Shown here: positions 25,699-34,247 of the stretch, piece after piece
How positions within the stretch are numbered: position 1 is the stretch's first letter
Layout of the letters: every line of letters begins with the position of its first letter
From: Gp6-AA40 sp036407095
GTDB taxonomy: Bacteria; Acidobacteriota; Vicinamibacteria; Vicinamibacterales; UBA2999
Direction of reading: 5' to 3'
NCBI GenBank assembly: GCA_036407095.1
Contig: DASWZV010000099.1
Coordinates: forward strand, 60,778-124,777
Length of the DNA: 64,000 nucleotides
Translations under genes and position numbers: made by a program
The notes under the pieces: model-generated
What the model was told of the DNA's origin: nothing
The model's input: only the letters and a program-made list of their open reading frames with translations
Database searches by the model: none

Positions 25699-27456
25699 GT
25701 GAAGAAGCTCGCGCTCCTCCTCGCATTCGTCCTGGCGCCAATCGTTCTGGCTGCGCAGGGACCTGAGAAATTCGTCGGCCCGTCTTCCCAGACGCTCTAT
25801 CAACTGTTCGTCGAGTACTGGGAGTGGCGCCTGGCGCAGCAGCCCGAGCTGGCCACCCGCTTCGGCCGCGTCGATCACAACGATCGCTGGCGCGACTGGT
25901 CGAAGACCGCGCGCGAGCGGATGCGGCGGGATCGTGAGGAGTTCCTGCAGAAGGCGATCTACCTCGAGCCGGGCAACCTCAATGCCGCCGACCGGCTCAG
26001 CGCGCGGCTGATGATCTCGGAGCTGCAGACGCAGCTCGAGGCCGAGCCGTATCTCGAGCTCGTTCAACGGACGTCGCAGTCCGACGGCGCGCACAACGAC
26101 GTGTTCGGCACGATCGATGCGATGCCGTCGCGCACGGTGAAAGACTACGAGAACATCATCACCCGCCTGCGCGCCCTGCCGGCCTACGTCGATCGGACGA
26201 TCGATCTGATGCGCGAGCAGCTCGCCGCCGGACTCGCCCAGCCGGCGATCGTGATCGATCTCACGCTCGATCAGATCGTCGCGCAACGTGAGGCGTCGCC
26301 CGATCAATCACCGCTGTTGAACGCGTTCAAGCGTTTTCCAGGCGATATCAGTCCGGCCGACCAGGGGCGCCTGCGCTCCGACGCGCGCAAGGCGTACGAG
26401 CAGCAGTTCGTGGCGAGCTGGACGAAGCTGGAGACGTTTCTGCGCGAGACGTATCGTCCGCACGCGCGGACTGGCATCGGTCTTGGCTCGCTGAAGAACG
26501 GACGCGCGGCCTACGCCGGGTTGATTCACGCCTACACCACGACGCGGATGGAGCCGGAGCGGATTCATCAACTCGGCCTCGACGAAGTTGCGCGCATCGA
26601 GAAGGAGATGGCGCGACTCGCCCGCGAGGCCGGCTTCACCGGTTCGGTGACCGACTACGAGAAGCAGCTCGGCGCGCAGCCCGGCATGCGCTTCACGGGC
26701 CAGGAGGAGATGCTGCAGTACGCGCGCGACGTGCTCGCGCGCGTGCAGCCTGCACTGCCGCGCCTCTTCATTCGCGTGCCGAAGATGACCGTCGGCGTGC
26801 GCCCGATTCCGGCGGATCGCGAAGCGTCGACGGCGTCGAACTACACCGTGGGGACCGCCGATGGATCGCGGCCGGCGTGGTTCAACATGAACACCTACCG
26901 GCCGCAGGATCAGTTCAAGTACACGATCCCCGCGCTGGTCTTGCACGAGTCGGTGCCCGGACATCACTTGCAGATCGGGCTGGCCCGCGAGCTGCCCGGC
27001 CTGCCGGATTTCCGGCGCGCCTACGGGGCGTCGGCGTTTTCAGAAGGCTGGGCGCTCTACGCCGAATCGCTGGGACAGGAGATTGGCGCGTACACGGACC
27101 TGTCCACTCGCTTCGGTCAGCTGGCAAGCGAGCAGTTCCGCGCGGTGCGTCTCGTGGTCGATACCGGCATTCACGCGATGGGATGGTCGCGCGACCGCGC
27201 GCGCGAGTACTTCGCGCTGCACGCGCCCGCGCAGTCGCTGGCGGAAGTCGATCGCTACATCGCGCGCCCGGGACAGGCGCTGGCGTACAAGCTCGGTCAG
27301 CTGAAGATTGTCGAATTGCGGCACAGGGCCGAGCAGAAGCTCGGAGCGAAGTTCGACATCCGCGAATTCCACGATGTCGTGTTGAGGAACGGCACGTTGC
27401 CGCTCGACCTCCTCGAAGACGAGGTCGACGCGTACATCACGTCGAAGACCAGATAG
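25699..27456 (+). CDS. DUF885 family predicted metallopeptidase, secreted
   Basis: 585 residues from GTG 25699. The signal peptide ends at LAAQ. The family signature HESVPGHHLQ is at residues 416-425 (H416, E417, H422 or H423), with a downstream SEGWALYAESLG whose E449 is a plausible third ligand. This arrangement is gluzincin-like and DUF885 members are regarded as peptidases. Long helical stretches surround it (TLYQLFVEYWEWRLAQQPE near the start; ERIHQLGLDEVARIEKEM in the middle). It is monocistronic, flanked by REP-like palindromes on both sides, and convergent with the PD40 gene. Confidence 0.92.
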   Translation: MKKLALLLAFVLAPIVLAAQGPEKFVGPSSQTLYQLFVEYWEWRLAQQPELATRFGRVDHNDRWRDWSKTARERMRRDREEFLQKAIYLEPGNLNAADRLSARLMISELQTQLEAEPYLELVQRTSQSDGAHNDVFGTIDAMPSRTVKDYENIITRLRALPAYVDRTIDLMREQLAAGLAQPAIVIDLTLDQIVAQREASPDQSPLLNAFKRFPGDISPADQGRLRSDARKAYEQQFVASWTKLETFLRETYRPHARTGIGLGSLKNGRAAYAGLIHAYTTTRMEPERIHQLGLDEVARIEKEMARLAREAGFTGSVTDYEKQLGAQPGMRFTGQEEMLQYARDVLARVQPALPRLFIRVPKMTVGVRPIPADREASTASNYTVGTADGSRPAWFNMNTYRPQDQFKYTIPALVLHESVPGHHLQIGLARELPGLPDFRRAYGASAFSEGWALYAESLGQEIGAYTDLSTRFGQLASEQFRAVRLVVDTGIHAMGWSRDRAREYFALHAPAQSLAEVDRYIARPGQALAYKLGQLKIVELRHRAEQKLGAKFDIREFHDVVLRNGTLPLDLLEDEVDAYITSKTR

Positions 27457-27458
27457 TA

Positions 27459-27484
27459 CGCGGGGGCTCGAGCCCCCGCGCTAC
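27459..27484. repeat. REP-like palindrome between convergent genes
   Basis: A 22-base perfect palindrome (arms CGCGGGGGCTC) followed by CTAC, i.e. GTAG-headed on the minus strand. It lies three bases after the DUF885 stop and six before the PD40 stop, so it may serve as a two-way transcription stop. Confidence 0.78.
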
Positions 27485-27490
27485 GGATTC

Positions 27491-29362
27491 CTAGCGTGCA
27501 GGTGTCGGGGCAGATGCCGGCATCGCGAACAGGAATCGCTGCCCATCCTTGCTGACGTTCTTCCACTGCATCGGGTTTCCGGGGAGCGGCCCTGGCAGTG
27601 AGAACAGCATTCTCGGCGTGCCTGCCTTGAACGTGGGCGCCGTCTCGACGTCGACCGCCATGACCTCCCAGTTGCGGGTCATGTAGTACAGCTCTTTGCC
27701 GTCCTGCCGCCAGGTGACCATGCCGGTCGCGCCGTCCGTCGAAACTCGCACGGCCGGACCCGTGGGGGCGTCAGGTTTGCTCGCGTCGAACGGACGCACG
27801 TACACGTCCAACTTGTCCACGTCGGCTTCGTTCGACAGAAACGCGACGTAGCGATTGTCGGGCGAGAAGCGGCCCTGCGTCACGTCGTAGTCCTCTCGCA
27901 GCCAATCGATCTCTTTCCGATCGATCGCCTTCGTGTTCGCGTCGAGTGGGACCATCACCAGCACGCCGGTGTAGAAGGTGAGGAACTTCCCGTCCGGCGA
28001 CCAGTCGGTCAGAACCATTCCGGCGCCAGGCGTGTACTGGAACAGCAACTCCTCTTGTCCCGTTCCATCGGCTGGTTTTCGATAGATGCCGGCGAGGCTC
28101 TCGCGTGTCGACACGTACGCGACCTGCTTCCCGTCCGGCGACCAGATCGGCGCGTTTTCAGGAGACGTGTCGTCGGTGATCGGCGTGCCCTTGCCGCTGG
28201 CGAGATCCATCGTCCAGATATCGGTATTGCCGGTCTTCGGATCGTTTCGCATGAGCACAGCGTGCGTGCCGTCGGGAGAGAGATTGGGCTGGTTGTAAAA
28301 ACCCGGCTCGCCGATCTTGTTGACGACCTTTCCCGTCCGGTCGTAGAGCGTGAGTTGGCGCAGCTGCGGACGCGGAACCGCGATCACGAATCGATCGCCA
28401 TTGCGAGTGACGCTCGTCGTCCCCGGCCCGACACCCGGAGCGATATCCGCAGAAGGACGAAACAACAACCGGGGTTTTGAGAACGCGGGCGGAGTTCCAG
28501 CGCCAACTTCGACGGCCATGATTCCGCGGTCTGCTGCGAGGTAGTAGAGCTCTTTTCCGTCACGGCGCCAGAACACCATTCCCGTGCCGCCTTGATCGGA
28601 GACCTGCCGCGGACCGGCGGCTGGAGCAGAGCCAGCGGCAGCCGCAGGATCGAACGGAATGACGTAGACCTCGAAGCGTCCTGACGTGTTCGCGGTGTAC
28701 GACATGAAGCGACTGTCAGGCGAAAGCCGTGGCCCCTGCATCTGAGATTTGCTGCGGACCACTTCAATCGGCTTCCGCTCTCCCTCGATCTCGACCGGCA
28801 ATGCGTACAGCCCGCCACCCGAGAGGTCGGTCGAGAAGTACGTCAGATACCGGCCGTCCTGAGACCAGTCGGTGAGCGTCATCGGTGCCGAGTTCTTGTA
28901 GAGGAGTTCCTCGGTTCCTTCGCCGCTCGACGGCTTGCGATAGACGCCGAAGTACCCATCTCTAAGAGCGACATATGCGACCGACGCTCCATCCGGAGAC
29001 CACGCCGGTGAGTTTGCCCCCTCGCGCGCCTTGCTCGAGGTGATCTGCCGTCCTCTGCCGCTTGCAATATCGATGATCCAGAGGTCGTTGGTCTCCTTGT
29101 CCAGATCGGGCTTGATCACGGCCATGCGGGTCGCATCGGGCGAGAACACCGGCTGGTTGTAGATGTCGCGCGAGCCCACCACGCCGAGCACTTTGCCCTC
29201 GCGATCGAAGAGCGTCAGCACGCGTGAGTTGACCTCCATGATCTGCGAGATGACTCTCGCCCGTTCGGCCGGGTCGCGCGGAAGCTGCGCCTCTCCGGGA
29301 GTTGCGGTCAGCAGAACGGCGTACGCGACGACTATTGCGACGACAAGCGAAGTGCGTTTCAT
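27491..29362 (-). CDS. Secreted TolB-like PD40 beta-propeller protein with internal duplication
   Basis: 623 residues; signal peptide MKRTSLVVAIVVAYAVLLTA ending near GEAQ. It consists of two similar halves of about 290 residues. Each begins DRxGKVxxxxGxxxxYNQPxxSPD, passes through WSPDGxxVAYV, a GIYRKP or GVYRKP motif and LTDWSxDGxxLTxx, and ends GMVxWRxDGKELYY. This is the propeller commonly fused to PknB-type Ser/Thr kinases in Acidobacteria, but here no kinase is attached. Each half probably forms a six- or seven-bladed propeller. The likely role is ligand or peptidoglycan binding in the periplasm; no catalytic site is seen. It may be transcribed with the DUF6152 gene upstream. Confidence 0.88.
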   Translation of the reverse strand: MKRTSLVVAIVVAYAVLLTATPGEAQLPRDPAERARVISQIMEVNSRVLTLFDREGKVLGVVGSRDIYNQPVFSPDATRMAVIKPDLDKETNDLWIIDIASGRGRQITSSKAREGANSPAWSPDGASVAYVALRDGYFGVYRKPSSGEGTEELLYKNSAPMTLTDWSQDGRYLTYFSTDLSGGGLYALPVEIEGERKPIEVVRSKSQMQGPRLSPDSRFMSYTANTSGRFEVYVIPFDPAAAAGSAPAAGPRQVSDQGGTGMVFWRRDGKELYYLAADRGIMAVEVGAGTPPAFSKPRLLFRPSADIAPGVGPGTTSVTRNGDRFVIAVPRPQLRQLTLYDRTGKVVNKIGEPGFYNQPNLSPDGTHAVLMRNDPKTGNTDIWTMDLASGKGTPITDDTSPENAPIWSPDGKQVAYVSTRESLAGIYRKPADGTGQEELLFQYTPGAGMVLTDWSPDGKFLTFYTGVLVMVPLDANTKAIDRKEIDWLREDYDVTQGRFSPDNRYVAFLSNEADVDKLDVYVRPFDASKPDAPTGPAVRVSTDGATGMVTWRQDGKELYYMTRNWEVMAVDVETAPTFKAGTPRMLFSLPGPLPGNPMQWKNVSKDGQRFLFAMPASAPTPAR

Positions 29363-29396
29363 GTCGAGTCTCCTTGTAAACGAGCCATCAGGCGAC

Positions 29397-29783
29397 TCAA
29401 CAGTTCTGAGGACAGGCGGAAACGACTCGGCCGTCGGGCAGCGTCATCGTGCGAAGCAAACCCGAATGTGAGCCGTTGCGCGCGCGGCTGACCTCGGCGG
29501 TGACCGGCTTGCCGATCGCCTTTTCGATATCGGCCTTGGTGATGTCGCGGGCACGGAAGAAGCTCGGGGGGGGGCCTTCGATCGACCACTCCTCGACCTC
29601 TGCACCTCGCTTGGCGTCCATCGCGACGTTGATGTGCGGATTCCTCCAATCCATCTTCGTGAGCGGACCGGTCAGCGTCACGCGATCGTTGAAGTCGAAC
29701 AGGGCCGACATGTTGTGATGTGCCCACGCGGATCCCGCCAGCAACGCTGCCAGCACGACGAAAGCGGCGGTTCTGAACGTCAT
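29397..29783 (-). CDS. DUF6152 family secreted small protein
   Basis: 128 residues. The signal peptide ends AWA, with cleavage predicted directly before HHNM, so the mature protein would begin with His-His. The DUF6152 pattern follows: NDRVTLTGPLTKMDWRNPHINVAMDA, then EVEEWSIEGPPPSFFRARDI and a KPVTAEVSRARNGSHSGLLRTMTLPDGR tail. A Cys occurs at the extreme C-terminus (CPQNC). It is one of three stand-alone DUF6152 proteins in the window, with a fourth copy fused to another domain. The function is unknown; the exposed N-terminal histidines and the conserved NPH suggest metal binding (inference). It is 34 bases upstream of the PD40 gene. Confidence 0.86.
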   Translation of the reverse strand: MTFRTAAFVVLAALLAGSAWAHHNMSALFDFNDRVTLTGPLTKMDWRNPHINVAMDAKRGAEVEEWSIEGPPPSFFRARDITKADIEKAIGKPVTAEVSRARNGSHSGLLRTMTLPDGRVVSACPQNC

Positions 29784-29886
29784 CGAAGCCTCCTGCTGCG
29801 TGGAATACGGCTGTTACGCCGAGAAGTTCGAGGGTTCCACCTCTCAGACGTTGGAAGTCCGATTCGCGTTGGGGGCAGGTGGGCTG

Positions 29887-32334
29887 TTATTCGATCCGCA
29901 GCACGACGGTGGGGTCGATGCTCGCGCCGCGGAAGGCCGGCACGACGGTCGCGACAAGCCCAGTGATGCCGAGCAGCAGCGCCGAACCCGCAAACGTGAG
30001 CGGATCGGTGGTGCCGACCTCGAACAGCCATGATTGCAGCAGCCGTGTGCCCGCGAACGCGGCTCCGAGACCGATCGCGACGCCAAGGGCGGTGAGGAGC
30101 GCGGCACTCCGGACGACACCAAGCACGACGGTCATCCGGCGCGCACCGAGCGCCATTCGCACCCCAATCTCACGGAGTTGTTGCGCGACCGAATAGGAGA
30201 GGACCGCGTACAACCCGACCGCTGCAATCAGCAGCGTCAAGAGCGCGAGCGCGCCGATGAGCGTCAACTGCGTGTTCCGGTTCAGCAGCTCCGCGTCGAA
30301 CAGCTCGCTCATCGACCGGATTCGCGAAACCGGTTCGTCGGCATCCACCGCCCACACCGCTTGACGCACAGCCGCTGACAGCGCAAGGGGATCTGCCGTT
30401 GTGCGAACGACCAGTTGTTGCGGCCAGAAGAACGGTGCGTTGAGGGTGCTCTGATTGGCCGCGACGTAGATCTCGGGCTCAGCCGCGGTGTCGATGCCCA
30501 TCTGCCGCATGTCGCCGACCACGCCGACGATCGTGAGCCACGGATTCCGCGTAGGGTTCCCGATGACGATGCGTTGTCCGATGGGATCCTGGTCGGGGAA
30601 ATGCAATCGCGCGAGCTTCTCATTGATGATCGCGGCGAGCGGTGCGCCGGCCGTATCGCGCGCCTCGAACTCGCGTCCGCGCCGCACCGGCACGTCGAGC
30701 GTGGCGAAGTACCCCGCGCTGACGACGCGATCGCTCACGATGAAGCGATTGAACTCTTCGGGCCGTGGCGCCGGTCGGCCTTCGATGGCGATGAGCGCCC
30801 GTCCTCCCTTGAACATCAGCGGCGGATAATTGGCGTAGGCGGCGCGAGTCACCCCGGGCAGCGCGCGGACGCGCTCCAGGACGCCCTCGCAGAACCGTGT
30901 CCGTTCCGGCAGCGCTGCATATCTCGAAGGCGGCAGCACCGTCTCGGCCAGGAGCACATGTTGCGCGTTGAACCCGGGATCGACCGCGAGGACCTTGGCG
31001 TAGCTGCGGAGCAGCAGCCCGGCGGCCACGAGCAGGACGACGGTCATCGAGATCTCGGCAATCACGAGAAGGCTGCGAAGACGACGGCTGGCCGTCGTGG
31101 TTCGTCCACTCGACGATCGCAGCGCTTCCTCTAGTCCGGTGTGCACGGCAGCCAACGCGGGAGCGGATCCGATCGCGAGCACGATCAGCGCCGCGATGCC
31201 CGCAGTGAACAGCAGCACGCTGGAATCGATTCGCAGAATGCTTGTCGATGGGAGGGTGGGAGGCAGCAATCGGCTCAGATAGGAGAACGTTGCGACCGAC
31301 AGCGCCACGCCCAGCGCCGCACCCGCACCGGCAAGTACCGCGCTCTCGGTCAGGAGCTGACGGGCGAGTCGCGCGTGGCCTGCGCCCAGTACCTTGCGCA
31401 ACGCGATCTCCTTACGTCGCGCCGCCCCCCGCGCCAGCAGCAGATTGGCGAGGTTCGCGCACGCTGTCAGCAACACCAGGCCCACGGCAACGAGAAGCAT
31501 CGCCATCGTCGGCCGTGCCTCACGTGTCAGGTGTTCGTGCAGTTGCGTGACCGAGATTCGCAAGCGGTTCTTGGTCGCCGGGTATTGCTGCTCCAGCTTC
31601 CGCGCAATGGGCTGCATCTCGGCTTGCGCTTGCGCCAGCGACGTCTCCGGTTTCAGACGCGCGAGCACATCGAGGAAATAGTTGCCAGGTTCTGCGAGCT
31701 CCTGAGGCGTGAAGCGAGCCGGCACCCACACGACCGCTTCTTTGAACGGAAACTGGAAATCGGGCGGAACGACGCCGACCACGGTATGGCTCAATCCGTT
31801 GAGGGCGATCGTGCGGCCTATGAGATTCGGATCCGCGCCGAATCGTGAGCGCCACAGCCGCTCGCTGACGACCACCACCGGAGCTGCATCTGGTCGATCG
31901 TCGCCCGCATCGAGCGTGCGGCCGAGGATCGGTTGCATCCCGAGAACCGCAAATACATTGGCCGTCGTTCTGACTCCGGCCAGCTTCGCCGGTTCGCCAT
32001 TGCCGGTGAGGTTGTAGGCATTCGTGTAGAACGCGGCCAGGTCGCTGAACGATCGGCTCTGTTCTTTCCATGCGACGTAGTCGGCGGGTGAGGGCTCAAC
32101 GCGCGTCGGGCCGCGGTTCGCGGAGAAATCGTCCCAGATGAGAACGAGGCGGTCGGGATCAGGAAAGGGAAGAGGGCGCAGGACAACGGCTCTGACGAGG
32201 CTGAAGATCGCAGTGTTCGCGCCGATGCCGAGTGCGAGCAGGACGATGGCCGCGGCAGCGAAGCCTGGGCTCTTTCTCAGTCCGCGGACGCCGTAGTGAA
32301 GATCCTGACCCAGCGACTCGAACCACGTTTTCAT
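29887..32334 (-). CDS. ABC transporter permease of the acidobacterial duplicated orphan type (ADOP)
   Basis: 815 residues from ATG 32334; GTG 32352 is an alternative. The start DLHYGVRGLRKSPGFAAAAIVLLALGIGANTAIFSLV is the classic ADOP/MacB opening. Next is a periplasmic MacB-type domain (PDRLVLIWDDF ... RLWRSRFGADPNLIGRTIALNG), a three-helix FtsX block near residues 270-420, and a second periplasmic plus FtsX block ending FRGASIDPTVVLRIE. This MacB-FtsX duplication without its own ATPase defines the group. Many ADOPs sit next to a PadR regulator; this one instead follows arsM by 5-23 bases on the same strand. The substrate is unknown, with peptide or lipid export most often proposed. Confidence 0.94.
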   Translation of the reverse strand: MKTWFESLGQDLHYGVRGLRKSPGFAAAAIVLLALGIGANTAIFSLVRAVVLRPLPFPDPDRLVLIWDDFSANRGPTRVEPSPADYVAWKEQSRSFSDLAAFYTNAYNLTGNGEPAKLAGVRTTANVFAVLGMQPILGRTLDAGDDRPDAAPVVVVSERLWRSRFGADPNLIGRTIALNGLSHTVVGVVPPDFQFPFKEAVVWVPARFTPQELAEPGNYFLDVLARLKPETSLAQAQAEMQPIARKLEQQYPATKNRLRISVTQLHEHLTREARPTMAMLLVAVGLVLLTACANLANLLLARGAARRKEIALRKVLGAGHARLARQLLTESAVLAGAGAALGVALSVATFSYLSRLLPPTLPSTSILRIDSSVLLFTAGIAALIVLAIGSAPALAAVHTGLEEALRSSSGRTTTASRRLRSLLVIAEISMTVVLLVAAGLLLRSYAKVLAVDPGFNAQHVLLAETVLPPSRYAALPERTRFCEGVLERVRALPGVTRAAYANYPPLMFKGGRALIAIEGRPAPRPEEFNRFIVSDRVVSAGYFATLDVPVRRGREFEARDTAGAPLAAIINEKLARLHFPDQDPIGQRIVIGNPTRNPWLTIVGVVGDMRQMGIDTAAEPEIYVAANQSTLNAPFFWPQQLVVRTTADPLALSAAVRQAVWAVDADEPVSRIRSMSELFDAELLNRNTQLTLIGALALLTLLIAAVGLYAVLSYSVAQQLREIGVRMALGARRMTVVLGVVRSAALLTALGVAIGLGAAFAGTRLLQSWLFEVGTTDPLTFAGSALLLGITGLVATVVPAFRGASIDPTVVLRIE

Positions 32335-32356
32335 GTCGTGGTTAGACGACACCGAA

Positions 32357-33169
32357 TCAGGATCGGTTGGTATCGGCAGGCTTCCGAGCGCGCACGAACG
32401 CGCTCGTCACTCGACCGTTGACGAGCGGAGCGATGCGATCGACGTCGAGTCCGGACGCGCTGAGAAACGTCCGCGCATCTTCGATGTCATAGACGCGTGT
32501 CGTCTCGATCTCGATGTCGACGAAACCCGCAGCCGTCAGCGTGGCTCGGTATTCATCATCGGTGAGCGCGCCGGCGATGCAGCCCACCCACAGTTCCATC
32601 GATCGCCGCGCGTCTGCGGGAATCTCCCCGCGCATCACGACGTCGGAGACGGCGAACCGTCCGCCAGGTTCGAGCACGCGGAACGCTTCGCGCAGCACGA
32701 GATCTTTGTCGGCGGAGAGATTGATGACGCAGTTGGAGATAATCACGTCGACCGAGTTGTCCGGGAGCGGCACGCGTTCGATCTCGCCCTCGAGGAACTC
32801 GAGGTTGCTGACGCCGGCCGTGCGTGCGTTCTCGCGAGCAAGCGCGAGCATTTCGTCGGTCATGTCGAGTCCGTAGGCGTACCCCGTCGGCCCGACGCGC
32901 CGTGCACTCAGGATGACGTCGATACCACCGCCGCTGCCAAGGTCGAGTACCGTCTCGCCTTCATGAAGCGTCGCCAGAGCCGTCGGATTACCGCAGCCGA
33001 GCGACGCGCGGACCGCCGCGGCGGGAAGGGTGCTGGTCTCGCTGTCGCTGTAAAGGTTCGACGAGATGGGATCGCAGCACGCGCATCCGCAGGTCGCCGC
33101 ATCACCATCGGCGGCCCGTCGCGCCGCGTCCGCGTACCGTTCTTTCACAGCGTTGGTGATCGATTCCAT
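32357..33169 (-). CDS. arsM: Arsenite S-adenosylmethionine methyltransferase
   Basis: 270 residues. It methylates As(III) to mono-, di- and trimethyl forms using SAM, a cytosolic arsenic detoxification step. Seen: an N-terminal CGCACCDPISSNLYS cysteine cluster, the SAM-binding VLDLGSGGGIDVILSA, YGLDMTDEML, and the two family Cys residues in ISNCVINLSADK and ELWVGCIAGAL. The VLRPGG-type turn appears as VLEPGGRFAVSDVV. It is 31 bases downstream of the arsR gene on the same strand, so control by As(III) release of ArsR is likely. The short C-terminus (ending at an SAFVRARKP strand) is normal for bacterial members. Confidence 0.95.
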   Translation of the reverse strand: MESITNAVKERYADAARRAADGDAATCGCACCDPISSNLYSDSETSTLPAAAVRASLGCGNPTALATLHEGETVLDLGSGGGIDVILSARRVGPTGYAYGLDMTDEMLALARENARTAGVSNLEFLEGEIERVPLPDNSVDVIISNCVINLSADKDLVLREAFRVLEPGGRFAVSDVVMRGEIPADARRSMELWVGCIAGALTDDEYRATLTAAGFVDIEIETTRVYDIEDARTFLSASGLDVDRIAPLVNGRVTSAFVRARKPADTNRS

Positions 33170-33200
33170 TCATGGCCTCATGGATAGAGCGCGGGCTTCA

Positions 33201-33542
33201 TCACGCCGATCGCGTCACCCGGTCCGGATGAATGATCGAACTGCGCGTACAGCACTCCGCGAAGAGAAACTTCAGGAGCCGCTCGAGGGCTTCGGTGTTC
33301 GCCGTGTACCAGAGAAACGTCCCTTGACGTCTCACGTTGACCACGTATTCCCGCTTCAGCCGGTCCAGATGATGCGAGAGGGTCGAGGGGGTGATGTCGA
33401 GCGCGGTGCCGATCTCGCCGGCGATCATGCCGGACGGATGGGCGGTGAGCAGGAGGCGAACGATACGCAGTCTCGGTTCCGTGCCCATCGCCGCGAGCAT
33501 GTCGGCCAGTTGAACGGTTTCGCGGTCGGTGATCGTGGCCAC
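33201..33542 (-). CDS. arsR: ArsR-family transcriptional repressor
   Basis: 113 residues. Winged helix-turn-helix: RLRIVRLLLTAHPSGMIAGEIGTALDITPSTLSHHLDRLKREYVVNVRRQGTFLWYT in outline (residues about 24-80). A vicinal Cys pair, C97-C98 (AECCTR), lies in the C-terminal helix; these are the only cysteines. A C-terminal CC pair is the known position of the As(III) site in the Acidithiobacillus ferrooxidans-type ArsR. That family uses a third Cys nearby, which is missing here, so binding may involve both subunits differently. It probably represses arsRM by binding the dyad at 33559-33580. Confidence 0.93.
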   Translation of the reverse strand: MATITDRETVQLADMLAAMGTEPRLRIVRLLLTAHPSGMIAGEIGTALDITPSTLSHHLDRLKREYVVNVRRQGTFLWYTANTEALERLLKFLFAECCTRSSIIHPDRVTRSA

Positions 33543-33558
33543 GACCGCACTATATCAA

Positions 33559-33580
33559 TATTTCCACAAATACCGAAATA
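33559..33580. promoter_or_regulatory. Candidate ArsR operator
   Basis: Dyad TATTTC (33559-33564) and GAAATA (33575-33580) with a ten-base AT-rich centre, 17 bases upstream of the arsR start. ArsR-family operators are typically AT-rich 6-10 base dyads at this location. The surroundings (33551-33580) are the most AT-rich stretch of the gap and probably hold the promoter. Confidence 0.6.
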
Positions 33581-33728
33581 GTCGGTTTTGGTGTATTCTC
33601 CAGCCTGTTTTCAAGCGTACGGTTTGATGTTCCTGACGAAGAATTCAGAGACTCTTCAGGACTATTTGTTCGACGGGTCAGCTACGATTCTTGGGTAAGA
33701 AAACGGTTCTGTCAGGGAGGAACCACGT

Positions 33729-34127
33729 ATGAAGCGTCTCCTGGTTGTTGGCCTGGTCGCGGCAGCGAGCCTCGTTGGCGCGCAGGCATACGCCCATCAC
33801 TCCTTTGCGGCCACGTATCTGGAAGATCAGACCGTGACCATCGAAGGCGAGCTGGTGCAGTTCCTGTTCAGGAATCCACACTCCTTCGTGCACGTCATGG
33901 TGAAGGAGAAGGATGGATCCATGGTGCGCTACGCCGTCGAATGGGGTGGCGCCGGTCAGCTTGGTGGCCAGGGCGTTACCAGAGAAACGCTGAAGGCCGG
34001 CGACCACGTGATCATTTCGGGCGCACCGGGTCGCAACCCGAAAGATCACCGCATTCGCATGGTCACGCTGCATCGTCCGAAGGACGGCTTCGGGTGGGGC
34101 AAGCGTCCAGGCGAGACAGTCGACTAG
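33729..34127 (+). CDS. DUF6152 family secreted small protein
   Basis: 132 residues. A good ribosome binding site (GGGAGG) lies ten bases upstream of ATG 33729. The signal peptide ends AYA, directly before HHSFAATY, so the mature protein starts His-His. Core features: EDQTVTIEGELVQFLFRNPHSFVHVMV, a WGGAGQLGGQGVTRETLKAGDHVIISG middle, and a RNPKDHRIRMVTLHRPKDGFGW end. The NPH motif is conserved. It diverges from arsR, so it could share the arsenic-responsive region, but no functional link is shown. It is followed by a palindrome with a run of nine T that should end its transcript. Confidence 0.9.
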   Translation: MKRLLVVGLVAAASLVGAQAYAHHSFAATYLEDQTVTIEGELVQFLFRNPHSFVHVMVKEKDGSMVRYAVEWGGAGQLGGQGVTRETLKAGDHVIISGAPGRNPKDHRIRMVTLHRPKDGFGWGKRPGETVD

Positions 34128-34160
34128 ATCGACGCGGGCCGCACACGTACGGCCACAAAC

Positions 34161-34192
34161 GTAGGGCCGCCTTCAGGCGGCCCTTTTTTTTT
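34161..34192 (+). terminator. Intrinsic terminator formed by a REP-like palindrome
   Basis: GTAG then GGGCCGCC/GGCGGCCC arms with a four-base loop (34164-34183) followed by nine T (34184-34192), 37 bases after the DUF6152 stop. This is a textbook Rho-independent terminator built from a GTAG-headed palindrome. Confidence 0.88.
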
Positions 34193-34194
34193 GA

Positions 34195-34218
34195 GGGCCA
34201 CCTGAAGGTGGCCCCTAC
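34195..34218. repeat. REP-like palindrome, inverted partner
   Basis: GGGCCACCT/AGGTGGCCC arms ending in CTAC (GTAG-headed on the minus strand). It faces the copy at 34161, making a two-unit inverted pair between convergent genes. On the minus strand it is followed by the complementary A run instead of T, so it is less likely to stop the BNR transcript efficiently. Confidence 0.78.
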
Positions 34219-34247
34219 GTCAAGGCAGCTGCGTCGAGGCAGCTACG

